64,000 nt of DNA, taken from contig CALZID010000006.1 of assembly GCA_945787805.1 (NCBI GenBank), positions 51,508 to 115,507 of the forward strand, read 5' to 3'. The DNA is from an uncultured Clostridia bacterium. GTDB taxonomy: Bacteria; Bacillota; Clostridia; Oscillospirales; Acutalibacteraceae. Position numbers and translations under genes: made by a program. The notes beneath the pieces were generated by a model. It was not told the origin of the DNA and did not search any database. It was given only the letters and a program-made list of their open reading frames with translations. Shown one piece after another: positions 26,089-33,707 of the stretch (the stretch's first letter is position 1; every line of letters begins with the position of its first letter).

Positions 26089-27198
26089 TTATGCTTCTGA
26101 AAGCTCATCAAACTCGTCACTGAATGAGCTGTAGTCACCGTAAAGACCCGAATATTGTGATTTTTTCATAATATGCATTTCGTCAGGGTCAATTGAAATG
26201 CCGATTACATCGCCGACTTCACTTTTTTCGGTTGTCTGAATCATCCATTTGAAATTATCAATATCCACAATAATTTCATAATGAACACCCTTGAAGGTGA
26301 CTGATGTTACAGTGCCTTGAAGCATTCCTTTTTCAGGCGGAACAACATCAATATCTTCGGGACGGATAACAACATCGACGGGTTCATTTTCTTTAAAGCC
26401 CTTGTCAACGCATTGAAATTTTATTCCGTTAAATTCAACTGTGAAGTCTTGACGCATGATTCCGTCAAGAATATTACTCTCGCCGATAAAGTCGGCAACA
26501 AAGGCATTTTTCGGCTCGTTGTAAATATCAAGAGGTGTGCCGATTTGCTGAATTTCGCCGCCGTCCATAACAACAACCGTATCGGACATTGAAAGCGCTT
26601 CTTCTTGGTCGTGAGTAACATAAATAAAGGTTATGCCCAATTTCTGCTGAATGTTTTTAAGTTCAACCTGCATATCCTTGCGGAGCTTCAGGTCAAGAGC
26701 GCCAAGGGGCTCATCGAGAAGCACAACTCTCGGATTAACTGCCAGAGCACGGGCAATTGCAACACGCTGCTGCTGGCCGCCCGAAAGAGAGTCGATTCTT
26801 CTGCTGCCGAAACCTTTAAGGTTGACGAGAGTCAGCATTTCACTGACCTTTGCTTTGATGTCGTCTTCTTTCCATTTTTTAAGGCGAAGACCGAACGCAA
26901 TATTTTCATAAACATTCAAATGCGGAAAAAGCGCATAACGCTGAAAAATGGTGTTGACCTGCCTCTTATAAGCGGGAACACCATTGATATTTTTACCTTC
27001 AAAAATAACATCCCCACTATCCTGCTGTAAAAAACCTGCGATAATACGCAGAGTTGTTGTTTTGCCGCAACCCGAAGGGCCGAGCAAGGTGATAAACTCA
27101 CCGTCACGGATGTAGAGATTGATATTGTTGAGAATTTTTTGATTGTCAAAGCTTACGCTGATGTTTTTTAGGTCGATTATAATTGGATTATTTTTCAA
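26089..27198 (-). CDS. potA: Polyamine ABC transporter ATP-binding protein PotA
   Basis: 369 aa. ABC ATPase domain (about 1-240): Walker [11 protein letters not shown]-loop region QRYALFPH, signature [15 protein letters not shown], Walker [13 protein letters not shown] and the switch His in [14 protein letters not shown]-type regulatory domain follows (about 285-350). The start codon is TTG at 27198 with AAAGGGG 8 nt upstream. It is the first gene of potABCD, behind a strong sigma-A promoter and a roughly 85-nt leader containing a hairpin. It energises polyamine import in the cytoplasm. Confidence 0.95.
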   Translation of the reverse strand: MKNNPIIIDLKNISVSFDNQKILNNINLYIRDGEFITLLGPSGCGKTTTLRIIAGFLQQDSGDVIFEGKNINGVPAYKRQVNTIFQRYALFPHLNVYENIAFGLRLKKWKEDDIKAKVSEMLTLVNLKGFGSRRIDSLSGGQQQRVAIARALAVNPRVVLLDEPLGALDLKLRKDMQVELKNIQQKLGITFIYVTHDQEEALSMSDTVVVMDGGEIQQIGTPLDIYNEPKNAFVADFIGESNILDGIMRQDFTVEFNGIKFQCVDKGFKENEPVDVVIRPEDIDVVPPEKGMLQGTVTSVTFKGVHYEIIVDIDNFKWMIQTTEKSEVGDVIGISIDPDEMHIMKKSQYSGLYGDYSSFSDEFDELSEA

Positions 27199-27239
27199 TT
27201 ATGCAGCCCCTTTCCAACCGATAGATATAGTTGGGATTT

Positions 27240-27263
27240 GGCGGTCAAAACATTAAAACCGCC
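27240..27263 (-). promoter_or_regulatory. Hairpin in the potABCD leader
   Basis: GGCGGT / ACCGCC stem with a 12-nt loop in the 5' leader between the promoter and potA. No T run follows, so it is not a plain terminator. It could affect mRNA stability or translation; no known riboswitch class was recognised. Confidence 0.45.
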
Positions 27264-27285
27264 TCACCCTATTTGGTATGAGATA

Positions 27286-27314
27286 AATATAAATAAAAAA
27301 AACTGAAATGTCAA
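27286..27314 (-). promoter_or_regulatory. Sigma-A promoter of potABCD
   Basis: Minus strand: perfect TTGACA (27314-27309), 17-nt spacer, TATATT (27291-27286). Confidence 0.75.
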
Positions 27315-27341
27315 TAATTTTGACGAAATTTGATGGAAAAA

Positions 27342-28109
27342 TTATTCGATGATTTTTGCAAGCTTATCGGGACACTTTGTTGTAATGTTGTCAGGACCGA
27401 ATGATAGGATTTTATACATATTATATTTATCATCCACTGTCCAGATTGATACAAGCAGACCGTTTTCGTGGAAAATATCAACTAATTCCTTTGAAGCGCT
27501 CTTATAGTTGAAATTTATGCCGATTGCTCCCGCACTCTTGACTTTTTCTACAAGAGAGAGCAGATATTCTTCGTCTTTATTCTTTTTATTGTCAACATTG
27601 ACATTAAGATAATATTTCACTTCAGGGCTTTTTTCTTTGACCGCTTCAACAAAGCCGTCGTTTATACCCGTATAAAAAATCCTGTCCTGCACATTGTATT
27701 TCACCGCTGACGGATACACTTTTTCTAAAGCGTCAACGGTTTTAACATCCACATTTGCTTTTGTATCTTTATATGTTGCCAAAAGCTTAAATGCTTCTTC
27801 AAGAGTCACTTCGTTACCCGTCGGCTCGTCATGAGAGAGCACGGGGGTTCCGTCCTTATCAAAATACAAGTCAAATTCAATAATATCGGCTCCGTTTTCT
27901 TCGCCTTTTTTAATTGAGTCAAGGGAATTTTCGTCTGTTCCGATACAACCCGTATGTGCTGTTATTGTAAAGCCCTTTGGCAGATTATATTCTGCATTCT
28001 TATATTTATTTAAAGTCAACAAATACACCCCCGAAAAGATTCCCGCCGCCAAAACCGACAAGCAGAGAATCAATATAATTACAATACATATTGTTTTCTT
28101 TTTACTCAC
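27342..28109 (-). CDS. Membrane-anchored glycerophosphodiester phosphodiesterase-like protein
   Basis: 255 aa. One N-terminal transmembrane helix (about 7-30) leads to a TIM-barrel GDPD domain facing outside. The family uses HRG...PEN, E-x-D and HD motifs. Here they read HTGCIGTDENS, IEFD and LSHDEP, so the Arg after the first His is replaced by Thr while His, Glu and Asp remain. Activity on glycerophosphodiesters is likely but not assured. A GTG at 28109 is chosen because AGGTG lies 7 nt before it; an upstream in-frame ATG at 28136 has no clear site. It stands alone, with no partner genes. Confidence 0.78.
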   Translation of the reverse strand: MSKKKTICIVIILILCLSVLAAGIFSGVYLLTLNKYKNAEYNLPKGFTITAHTGCIGTDENSLDSIKKGEENGADIIEFDLYFDKDGTPVLSHDEPTGNEVTLEEAFKLLATYKDTKANVDVKTVDALEKVYPSAVKYNVQDRIFYTGINDGFVEAVKEKSPEVKYYLNVNVDNKKNKDEEYLLSLVEKVKSAGAIGINFNYKSASKELVDIFHENGLLVSIWTVDDKYNMYKILSFGPDNITTKCPDKLAKIIE

Positions 28110-28174
28110 ACAATCACACCTATAATAATTATACATTCATTTTATTCCCATTCTCTCAAAAAATCAAGTTTCTG

Positions 28175-28203
28175 TTGATTTATTTTAATTTTAGGTTTAT
28201 CAT
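28175..28203 (+). promoter_or_regulatory. Probable sigma-A promoter of the cobalamin-riboswitch transcript
   Basis: TTGATT (28175-28180), 17-nt spacer, TATCAT (28198-28203), just upstream of the riboswitch. Confidence 0.5.
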
Positions 28204-28211
28204 ATTAGGGA

Positions 28212-28405
28212 TATGGGTTAGAAATGTCGGGGAATCAGGTGAAAATCCCGAACGAGTCCGTCGCCGTAAGCAGAAAGCCGGTTTCATACTCTTGCCACGA
28301 GAGTAAAGTCATTAAGTATTACTTGAGAAGACGAAACAGGCGTTAAACTGCCAAGTCGGAATACCCGGTTTTGAGTTGTTGTTGTCGCGTAAACCGATAT
28401 ATCAA
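28212..28405 (+). promoter_or_regulatory. Cobalamin (B12) riboswitch
   Basis: The leader holds the hallmarks of the cobalamin aptamer in order: GGGGAATCAGGTGAAAATCC (near 28229-28248), the CCGTCGCCGTAAGC core (about 28257-28271), the B12-box-like GCCACGAGAG (about 28294-28303), and the closing GTCGGAATACCCGG (about 28354-28367). Downstream, GCCCGG and TTGTTG/CAACAA segments (28376-28412) could form the expression platform. It precedes a DUF4430 lipoprotein and an ECF S-component. High cobalamin is expected to turn the unit off. The 28110-28449 gap contains nothing else. Confidence 0.87.
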
Positions 28406-28449
28406 CAAGCCCGGTATCAAGAAAATCAAATATTAAGGAGATTACAAGT

Positions 28450-28866
28450 ATGAAAAATGTAATGAACAACAAAGTAGTACTGTCCGTTCTCTCGCTGGTG
28501 CTTATTGTGGCTATGGCACTTTCATTTTCAGCCTGCGGAAATGACAGTAATGTAAAAGACGATGCAAAGGCAGAAAAATCCTTTACTTTCAAGGTAGTTG
28601 ACCTTGACGGAAGCGAAAAATCCTTTGACATCAAAACAGAGGCTAAAACCGTTGGTGAAGCATTAGTCAACGAAGGTCTTATTTCAGGCACAACAGGTGA
28701 CTACGGTTTGATGGTTGACACTGTTGACGGAGTGAAATATGACTACAATGCAGACGGCGTATACTGGGCGTTTTATATAAACGGTGAATACGCAATGAGC
28801 GGAGTTGACTCAACCGATATTACAGATGGAGCAACATATTCATTTGCGGCAACAAAGGCAGAATGA
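28450..28866 (+). CDS. DUF4430 lipoprotein, probable cobalamin-capture protein
   Basis: 138 aa. The signal peptide ends in a lipobox-like LSFSACG (Cys29), so the mature protein should be lipid-anchored on the outer face of the membrane. The remainder is one DUF4430 domain (about 45-138), whose closing part reads GVYWAFYINGEYAMSGVDS. DUF4430 is related to the C-terminal beta domain of transcobalamin and intrinsic factor. A cobalamin riboswitch upstream and an ECF S-component overlapping downstream (ATGA) point to extracellular binding of cobalamin or a precursor. AAGGAG lies 9 nt before the ATG. The ligand is inferred from context and not proven. Confidence 0.85.
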   Translation: MKNVMNNKVVLSVLSLVLIVAMALSFSACGNDSNVKDDAKAEKSFTFKVVDLDGSEKSFDIKTEAKTVGEALVNEGLISGTTGDYGLMVDTVDGVKYDYNADGVYWAFYINGEYAMSGVDSTDITDGATYSFAATKAE

Positions 28867-29381
28867 GAGGCAAAAAATATAAAAAGCTCGTAGATATTAT
28901 TGTTTTCACAATGCTGGGCGTCATAATGCTGTTGTCAAAGCTGCTTATGGAAGCCTTGCCGAATTTTCATTTGCTGGGCACTTTGATTGTCAGCTACACG
29001 GTAGTATACAGAAAAGACGCTTTAAAGCCTATTTACATCTTTGTTTTGTTATCGGGTTTAGTTTACGGCTTTGGCATTTGGTGGATTCCGTATCTTTATA
29101 TCTGGACAATTCTTTGGGGCGCTGTAATGCTTTTGCCAAAAGATATGAAACCGAAAATTGCAGTACCCGTATATATGGCAGTTTCGGGACTTCACGGACT
29201 TTTATACGGCACACTTTATGCCCCTGCACAAGCATTATTATTCGGTTATGATTTCAAAACAACGATTGCCTGGATTGCGGCGGGACTTCCTTGGGACGCT
29301 GTTCATTGTGTCGGCAATGTGGTATTGGGAATTCTGATTTTACCCATTGCAACAGCTTTAAGAAAATTTCATAAATATTAA
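28863..29381 (+). CDS. ECF transporter S-component, probably for cobalamin
   Basis: 172 aa, about five to six hydrophobic helices, length and layout of ECF S-components. The opening helix VDIIVFTMLGVIMLLSKLLM followed by ALPNFHLLG is typical of this family. No ATPase or EcfT gene is adjacent, so it is likely a group II S-component sharing a common energising module encoded elsewhere. It overlaps the DUF4430 gene by 4 nt and shares its riboswitch. A GGCTGTAAA hairpin lies just past the stop. It would import the vitamin delivered by the lipoprotein; specificity is inferred from the riboswitch. Confidence 0.84.
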   Translation: MRGKKYKKLVDIIVFTMLGVIMLLSKLLMEALPNFHLLGTLIVSYTVVYRKDALKPIYIFVLLSGLVYGFGIWWIPYLYIWTILWGAVMLLPKDMKPKIAVPVYMAVSGLHGLLYGTLYAPAQALLFGYDFKTTIAWIAAGLPWDAVHCVGNVVLGILILPIATALRKFHKY

Positions 29382-29385
29382 AAAT

Positions 29386-29419
29386 GGGCTGTAAAAAAAC
29401 TTTCGTTTTTTTACAGCCC
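29386..29419 (-). terminator. GGCTGTAAA-type terminator (copy 3)
   Basis: Perfect 15-bp stem GGGCTGTAAAAAAAC. The GAAA loop reads on the minus strand, so it is oriented for the dockerin-transglutaminase gene. The location also serves the plus-strand ECF gene. Confidence 0.85.
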
Positions 29420-29434
29420 CTTCGCTTTATTTAT

Positions 29435-30904
29435 TTAGTCGAATATCAGTGTTCCGTCGGTATAAAGTTGGTGCGCTATTGCATCAAAGCCGTCGATTGC
29501 ACCGTCTTGGTTCATATCGCCTGCATAGAATTTTGCGGTGTTATTATCGACTTTGTTAGTTGTTGAACAAATTTGTGTAATAGCCGCATAATCTGTGCCG
29601 TCAACCGAATTTGAAGCATCAACATCTCCGCGCATTGCAACAAGATATGTTTTGCTTGTCATACCGTCGGATACTGTCAAAGTTGATGTTGTTGTGCCGT
29701 CACTGGAATTTAAATAACTGAAACCTGAATAATTTTGAATAAAGTCCGTATAACTCTCAACATCTTTACCCACCATTATAACTCCACGGGTTATGTCAAA
29801 ATGGACATCGGGTGCATTCTTTCTCACCATTCCTATACCGTAAACGCCATTTGCCAATGTGGGATAAGTCAGTGCCGATGTTGTTGCCTCAAACAATTTT
29901 CCTGTCGGAATATGAATTGCGGAGTCTTCACAACTCGATGAAAAGTTCGGTGTTTTGGTTTTGCTGCCAATTAGAAAATAATCGTAAAACATATTGCTTT
30001 CTTGGTCGTCCCAAGTGGCGTCAAGAGTGTACCACTTGCCGTCTTCCATCAACACCATATTCCACTTGTGAGCCCCACCGTTACCGGTGCCGATAACCGT
30101 GATACAAGGAATACCTTCTCTGTCGCAAAGAAGTTTGAATGCTTCGGCATAGCCTTCACAAACACACACGCCGTTTACAAGAGCTCCGTATATGTCATAA
30201 ATATTCGGTTCGGAAATGGAATAATCATAAACAAGGTTATCTGCCAAATAGTCATGTATTGATTTTAATTTTTCGTGGCGGCTGAAGCCGTTAACACGAA
30301 TTGTTGAAACCTTTGCGTCAATAGCCTCTAACTTCTGCTGAACATCACTGAAATCGGAAAAATGAGTAGGGTTAAGAGTCATATTCAAGCTTAACAGGGT
30401 GAGTGTGAAAACATAAGAATCTCCGATGATTTTATTTGAACCGCTATAAGAAAGCCCAAATCCTGATGACCAACAAAACATCGGCTTATCTTCATTGAGT
30501 GCAGAAATTGCCATCATAACATCTTGCATGACATTGTCAAGCGCATTGTTTTTAGACTCAGAAGATGAAGCACCCGTGCCTGTAATGCTTATATTACTCA
30601 AATCAATATTTATTGTTTCAACAGGTCCTGCCGCCCATATCTGTTCATATATAGCTTTTTGATTTGCGGTCAGTTGATTGTAGAAATATTTAGTAGTGTC
30701 AACATCTGCACTGTTGCCGTAAAAGTTGTTTATATTTGTGCTCGGTTCAAAATCTAATTTGGTTTCGGGAGAAAACTTAATCATTTCAACCGGTTCTGAA
30801 TAATATAATTCTTCGCTTTCGGCAAATGTCGTAACGGGCATTACACCTAAAAAAAGGCAAAGTGCCATTATGACACTGAACACCTTAAAAACTGTTTTTT
30901 TCAT
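29435..30904 (-). CDS. Secreted transglutaminase-like protein with C-terminal dockerin-like module
   Basis: 489 aa. A signal peptide (about 1-28, ending TFAES) is followed by an uncharacterised region and then a transglutaminase-like domain with catalytic Cys249 (NGVCVCEGYAEAF), His279 (GAHKWNMV) and Asp295 (LDATWDD). The last about 65 residues form a dockerin type I-like module with two calcium-loop segments, GDVDASNSVDGTDY and GDMNQDGAIDGFD. In cellulosome organisms dockerins plug enzymes into cohesin scaffolds. The domain may act as a protease or crosslinker. ATG at 30904 follows ACGGAGTG; the in-frame upstream extension lacks a signal peptide and a good site. Confidence 0.85.
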   Translation of the reverse strand: MKKTVFKVFSVIMALCLFLGVMPVTTFAESEELYYSEPVEMIKFSPETKLDFEPSTNINNFYGNSADVDTTKYFYNQLTANQKAIYEQIWAAGPVETINIDLSNISITGTGASSSESKNNALDNVMQDVMMAISALNEDKPMFCWSSGFGLSYSGSNKIIGDSYVFTLTLLSLNMTLNPTHFSDFSDVQQKLEAIDAKVSTIRVNGFSRHEKLKSIHDYLADNLVYDYSISEPNIYDIYGALVNGVCVCEGYAEAFKLLCDREGIPCITVIGTGNGGAHKWNMVLMEDGKWYTLDATWDDQESNMFYDYFLIGSKTKTPNFSSSCEDSAIHIPTGKLFEATTSALTYPTLANGVYGIGMVRKNAPDVHFDITRGVIMVGKDVESYTDFIQNYSGFSYLNSSDGTTTSTLTVSDGMTSKTYLVAMRGDVDASNSVDGTDYAAITQICSTTNKVDNNTAKFYAGDMNQDGAIDGFDAIAHQLYTDGTLIFD

Positions 30905-30926
30905 AATAACACTCCGTTCTGATATA

Positions 30927-31382
30927 TTATTTTTTGTCAAGAAAGCTTGAAAGCTCTTCCATAAATGCATTGACATCTTTAAACTGTTTATAAACCGATG
31001 CGAAACGAACATAAGCCACTTGGTCTATGCCTTTGAGCTTATCCATAACAAGCTCACCCACATGAACACTTGTTACTTCACGGTCAAGAGAATTCTGCAA
31101 GGTCGTTTCGATTTCGCTGACGGCTCTTTCAATGGTATCCATTGAAACGGGACGCTTTTCACAGGCCGTGAGCATACCTTTAATAAGCTTTTGTCTGTCG
31201 AACACTTCACGGGTTTTGTCTTTCTTGACAATGACTATGGGCACACTTTCAATAATCTCATAAGTTGTGAATCTTTTTGTGCATTTGATACATTCACGGC
31301 GACGGCGAATTCTCTCGCCTTCGTCGGTTGGGCGTGAGTCGATAACTTTGCTTTCTTCAAATCCGCAAAATGGACATTTCAT
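30927..31382 (-). CDS. nrdR: Transcriptional repressor NrdR
   Basis: 151 aa, standard NrdR length. An N-terminal zinc ribbon ([18 protein letters not shown] and [12 protein letters not shown], residues 1-42) precedes an ATP-cone domain (about 49-139, starting [19 protein letters not shown]). It senses (d)ATP and represses ribonucleotide reductase genes. ATG at 31382 gives the conserved MKCPFC start, with AGGAAG 9 nt upstream. No nrd gene is adjacent. A sequence resembling an NrdR box overlaps its promoter region, suggesting self-control. Confidence 0.95.
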   Translation of the reverse strand: MKCPFCGFEESKVIDSRPTDEGERIRRRRECIKCTKRFTTYEIIESVPIVIVKKDKTREVFDRQKLIKGMLTACEKRPVSMDTIERAVSEIETTLQNSLDREVTSVHVGELVMDKLKGIDQVAYVRFASVYKQFKDVNAFMEELSSFLDKK

Positions 31383-31406
31383 AAAAAACACTTCCTAAAT
31401 TTACAT

Positions 31407-31420
31407 TCCATATATAGTAT
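31407..31420 (-). promoter_or_regulatory. Possible NrdR box upstream of nrdR
   Basis: Minus strand ATACTATATATGGA agrees with the NrdR box ACACWATATATWGT at 11 of 14 positions. It overlaps a candidate -10 (TACAAT, 31424-31419). A single box and not the usual pair is seen, so the call is tentative. Confidence 0.35.
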
Positions 31421-31452
31421 TGTATCACAACTAAATATACAATGTAAAGGGT

Positions 31453-32235
31453 TTATAACAACTTTTTAAGTTCTGACAGAGCAAAGGCCAGTTCGCTGTC
31501 GTTTTCATAACCGTTTTCATAAAGCTCAATAATGTAATTGCCTTGATAGTCATATTTTTTCATTAAATCGAAAAACTTCTTGAAATCAAAATTACCGTTT
31601 TTGCAGGGTACAATGCAATCTCTTTCTCTGTTGTGGTCGCTTATGTGGATGTGGCGGATATACTTATGCAGTTTTTCGGCAAATTCAAATGGGTTTATGC
31701 CCGTTCTCACGGACTGCTTTATGTCAAAAACCATATTGAAATCGTCACCGATATATTCACCCATTCTAAGAAGAAAATCGGGACTTTCACTGCGGTAATT
31801 CACCACATTTTCCTGGCAGACCATAAGATTTTCCGTCTTGCCCATAAGCGTCAACTCACCGAAGCGCTCAAAATATTCTTCGTCGGTTATACTGCCCGGC
31901 TTTTTGCTTCCGTGCATAACAAGAATTTCTGCACCTAAAATGTGCATCACATCAAAATGACGCTTAAATGCTCGGTCCTTGGCTTCATAAAATCTTCTTT
32001 TATATGAACTGAAAAGATGAAATGACTCCGTAAAGGATGCCATTGTGTGAACCGACGCAACCTTAACATCGTATGATTTACATATATTTGCCATATTTTT
32101 CACAAATTCAGGGTTAAACTCTGAATCCGCATTCATAAAAACTTCGATTGTTTTTGCCCCTGTTTCGCAAGCACGCAAAACGGATTTTTCTGTTTCTAAC
32201 GGGTAAAAACAAGCCGATGATAATCCGATATCCAT
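31453..32235 (-). CDS. Sugar phosphate isomerase/epimerase-like TIM-barrel protein
   Basis: 260 aa, AP endonuclease 2 / xylose isomerase-like TIM barrel. Typical motifs are FMNADSEFNPEF near the N-terminus, MHGSKK (about 105-110), CQENVVNYRS (about 140-149), MVFDIKQS (about 169-176) and HIHISDHNRERD (about 195-206), which supply metal-binding His, Glu and Asp. The substrate is unknown. It starts 7 nt after the transglutaminase gene and appears to be the last gene of that operon, so it may act on the same product, but this is inference. Confidence 0.82.
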   Translation of the reverse strand: MDIGLSSACFYPLETEKSVLRACETGAKTIEVFMNADSEFNPEFVKNMANICKSYDVKVASVHTMASFTESFHLFSSYKRRFYEAKDRAFKRHFDVMHILGAEILVMHGSKKPGSITDEEYFERFGELTLMGKTENLMVCQENVVNYRSESPDFLLRMGEYIGDDFNMVFDIKQSVRTGINPFEFAEKLHKYIRHIHISDHNRERDCIVPCKNGNFDFKKFFDLMKKYDYQGNYIIELYENGYENDSELAFALSELKKLL

Positions 32236-32242
32236 AATAAAT

Positions 32243-33019
32243 CTACCTTTTTGTTACTTTAAGACTCACTGTTTGTGTTTGCGTTCCGCCGCCGGTTAGA
32301 AGTCCGCGGTTTATACCGCAGTCGGCAAAATCTCTGCCCCGACTTATGATGATATAATTTTCGTCGGCAAGTCTGTTGTTTGTCGGGTCAACACCGTACC
32401 AATTGCCTTGATGATACACCTCAACCCATGCGTGAGTTTCACCTTCGCCCACCATCATACCCACAACATAGCGACAGGGAATTTCTGCTTTTCTTAAAAG
32501 TGCTAACAAAATATGTGAGTAATCCTGACACACACCCGCACCGTTTAAAAGTGCTTCTTCGGCAGTGGTCACCACACTTGTCGAGCCTGTTTTATACACA
32601 ATGTTTGCACGGATTGCCCGAGTAAATTTGAGCGCCGTGTCAACCGCATTATCGGAAATGCCGATTCTTATTCTGTCAAACATTCTGTCAAGCTCTGCTC
32701 CGCATTTTGTAAAATGAGTGGGATATTTATAAACGGGATTTAAGTCGGCTTCGGCGCTGATATGCTCACCCGTTGTAACTGTTCCCGTAACATCAACCGT
32801 GAATTCATTGTGCATTGTAACAATTCTGTCGGTTACAAGAATATTTCCGAAGCCGTCCGCCGAATATGTCAGCTCATTTTCGGGAAAAACCGTCACTTTT
32901 ATATCTTCAATATGCTGATTTTCACATTCAATGGGGATTATGCGAAGCGTGTAGCAATGCTTGATTACGGGCATTGAAAATTTAATTGACATATTGTAAG
33001 AAAAATCTAAAACTGCCAT
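32243..33019 (-). CDS. Transglutaminase-like protein of the ATP-grasp/alpha-E operon
   Basis: 258 aa, cytoplasmic (no signal peptide). An N-terminal beta-rich domain (about 1-120, bacterial transglutaminase-like N region) is followed by a transglutaminase core: Cys in GAGVCQDYSHILLAL (about 162-176), His in GEGETHAWVEVY (about 193-204) and Asp in VDPTNN (about 213-218). AGGGGTGATG precedes the ATG. It follows the alpha-E gene directly. This trio is widespread in bacteria and was predicted to build or modify a peptide-like product; the reaction here could be amide-bond hydrolysis or transfer. Confidence 0.88.
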   Translation of the reverse strand: MAVLDFSYNMSIKFSMPVIKHCYTLRIIPIECENQHIEDIKVTVFPENELTYSADGFGNILVTDRIVTMHNEFTVDVTGTVTTGEHISAEADLNPVYKYPTHFTKCGAELDRMFDRIRIGISDNAVDTALKFTRAIRANIVYKTGSTSVVTTAEEALLNGAGVCQDYSHILLALLRKAEIPCRYVVGMMVGEGETHAWVEVYHQGNWYGVDPTNNRLADENYIIISRGRDFADCGINRGLLTGGGTQTQTVSLKVTKR

Positions 33020-33020
33020 T

Positions 33021-33707
33021 TCACATCACCCCTGTTACAAAAAGTTGTGCCAGCTCATTCTGAATTGATATTCTGTAAGGCTTGTAATCGTCTTCTTCCA
33101 ATATCATTCTTGTCAGGTGCTCAATGGCTTGAACATTACAGTCAATTCCCACCTTATAAAGACGGTTCAGCATTATTGAAAATTCTTTTCTCAGCATCGG
33201 CAAGGGATAATCAAGTCTTGTATATAAATCAAGGCGCTCGATACTTCTGCCGAATTTCAAGATATTTCTTGAAACCTCCGCTTCAATGTTGTCATCCGCC
33301 GAGCCCCAAAATGCAAAAATCCAGTCCGTCACTTCTTGCACTTTAAGAAGCGGAGCATTACTGCTGCTGCTTTTTTCCATTACATCTACCGCTAATTGAA
33401 GATATGCCAAAGTATCGGACGAAATAACATTTCTCATTTCTACCGCATTGTCATAGGCATGAAGAAGGCTCGAATAGATTGAAGCGGGGTCGTTTGAGTC
33501 AAACAAAAACGAACTGATAAATTCCTGACGGCAAGAATAGTTATTTGCGATTCCCAATCTGCGACAGAAATTTATATATTCTTCGTCATTGATATCAATC
33601 ATAATATCATAACATTCGGTAAAGGCTTTAAGAGTTGTGAAAACTCGCTCAACATAACGGCCTAACCAAAATAAATTGTCACTTGATTTTATCGAGATAA
33701 CACCCAT
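33021..33707 (-). CDS. Alpha-E domain protein (DUF403)
   Basis: 228 aa, all-alpha protein of the DUF403/alpha-E family. The opening SSDNLFWLGRYVERVF (about 8-23) and central KFGRSIERLDLYTRLDYPL (about 152-170) segments are the family hallmarks. Its biochemical activity is unknown. It occurs almost always with a circularly permuted ATP-grasp and a transglutaminase, as here. The ATG lies 19 nt inside the ATP-grasp gene, with GGGAGGAGG about 12 nt upstream. The Arg and Glu pairs may form a metal- or phosphate-binding site, but that is speculative. Confidence 0.9.
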   Translation of the reverse strand: MGVISIKSSDNLFWLGRYVERVFTTLKAFTECYDIMIDINDEEYINFCRRLGIANNYSCRQEFISSFLFDSNDPASIYSSLLHAYDNAVEMRNVISSDTLAYLQLAVDVMEKSSSSNAPLLKVQEVTDWIFAFWGSADDNIEAEVSRNILKFGRSIERLDLYTRLDYPLPMLRKEFSIMLNRLYKVGIDCNVQAIEHLTRMILEEDDYKPYRISIQNELAQLFVTGVM

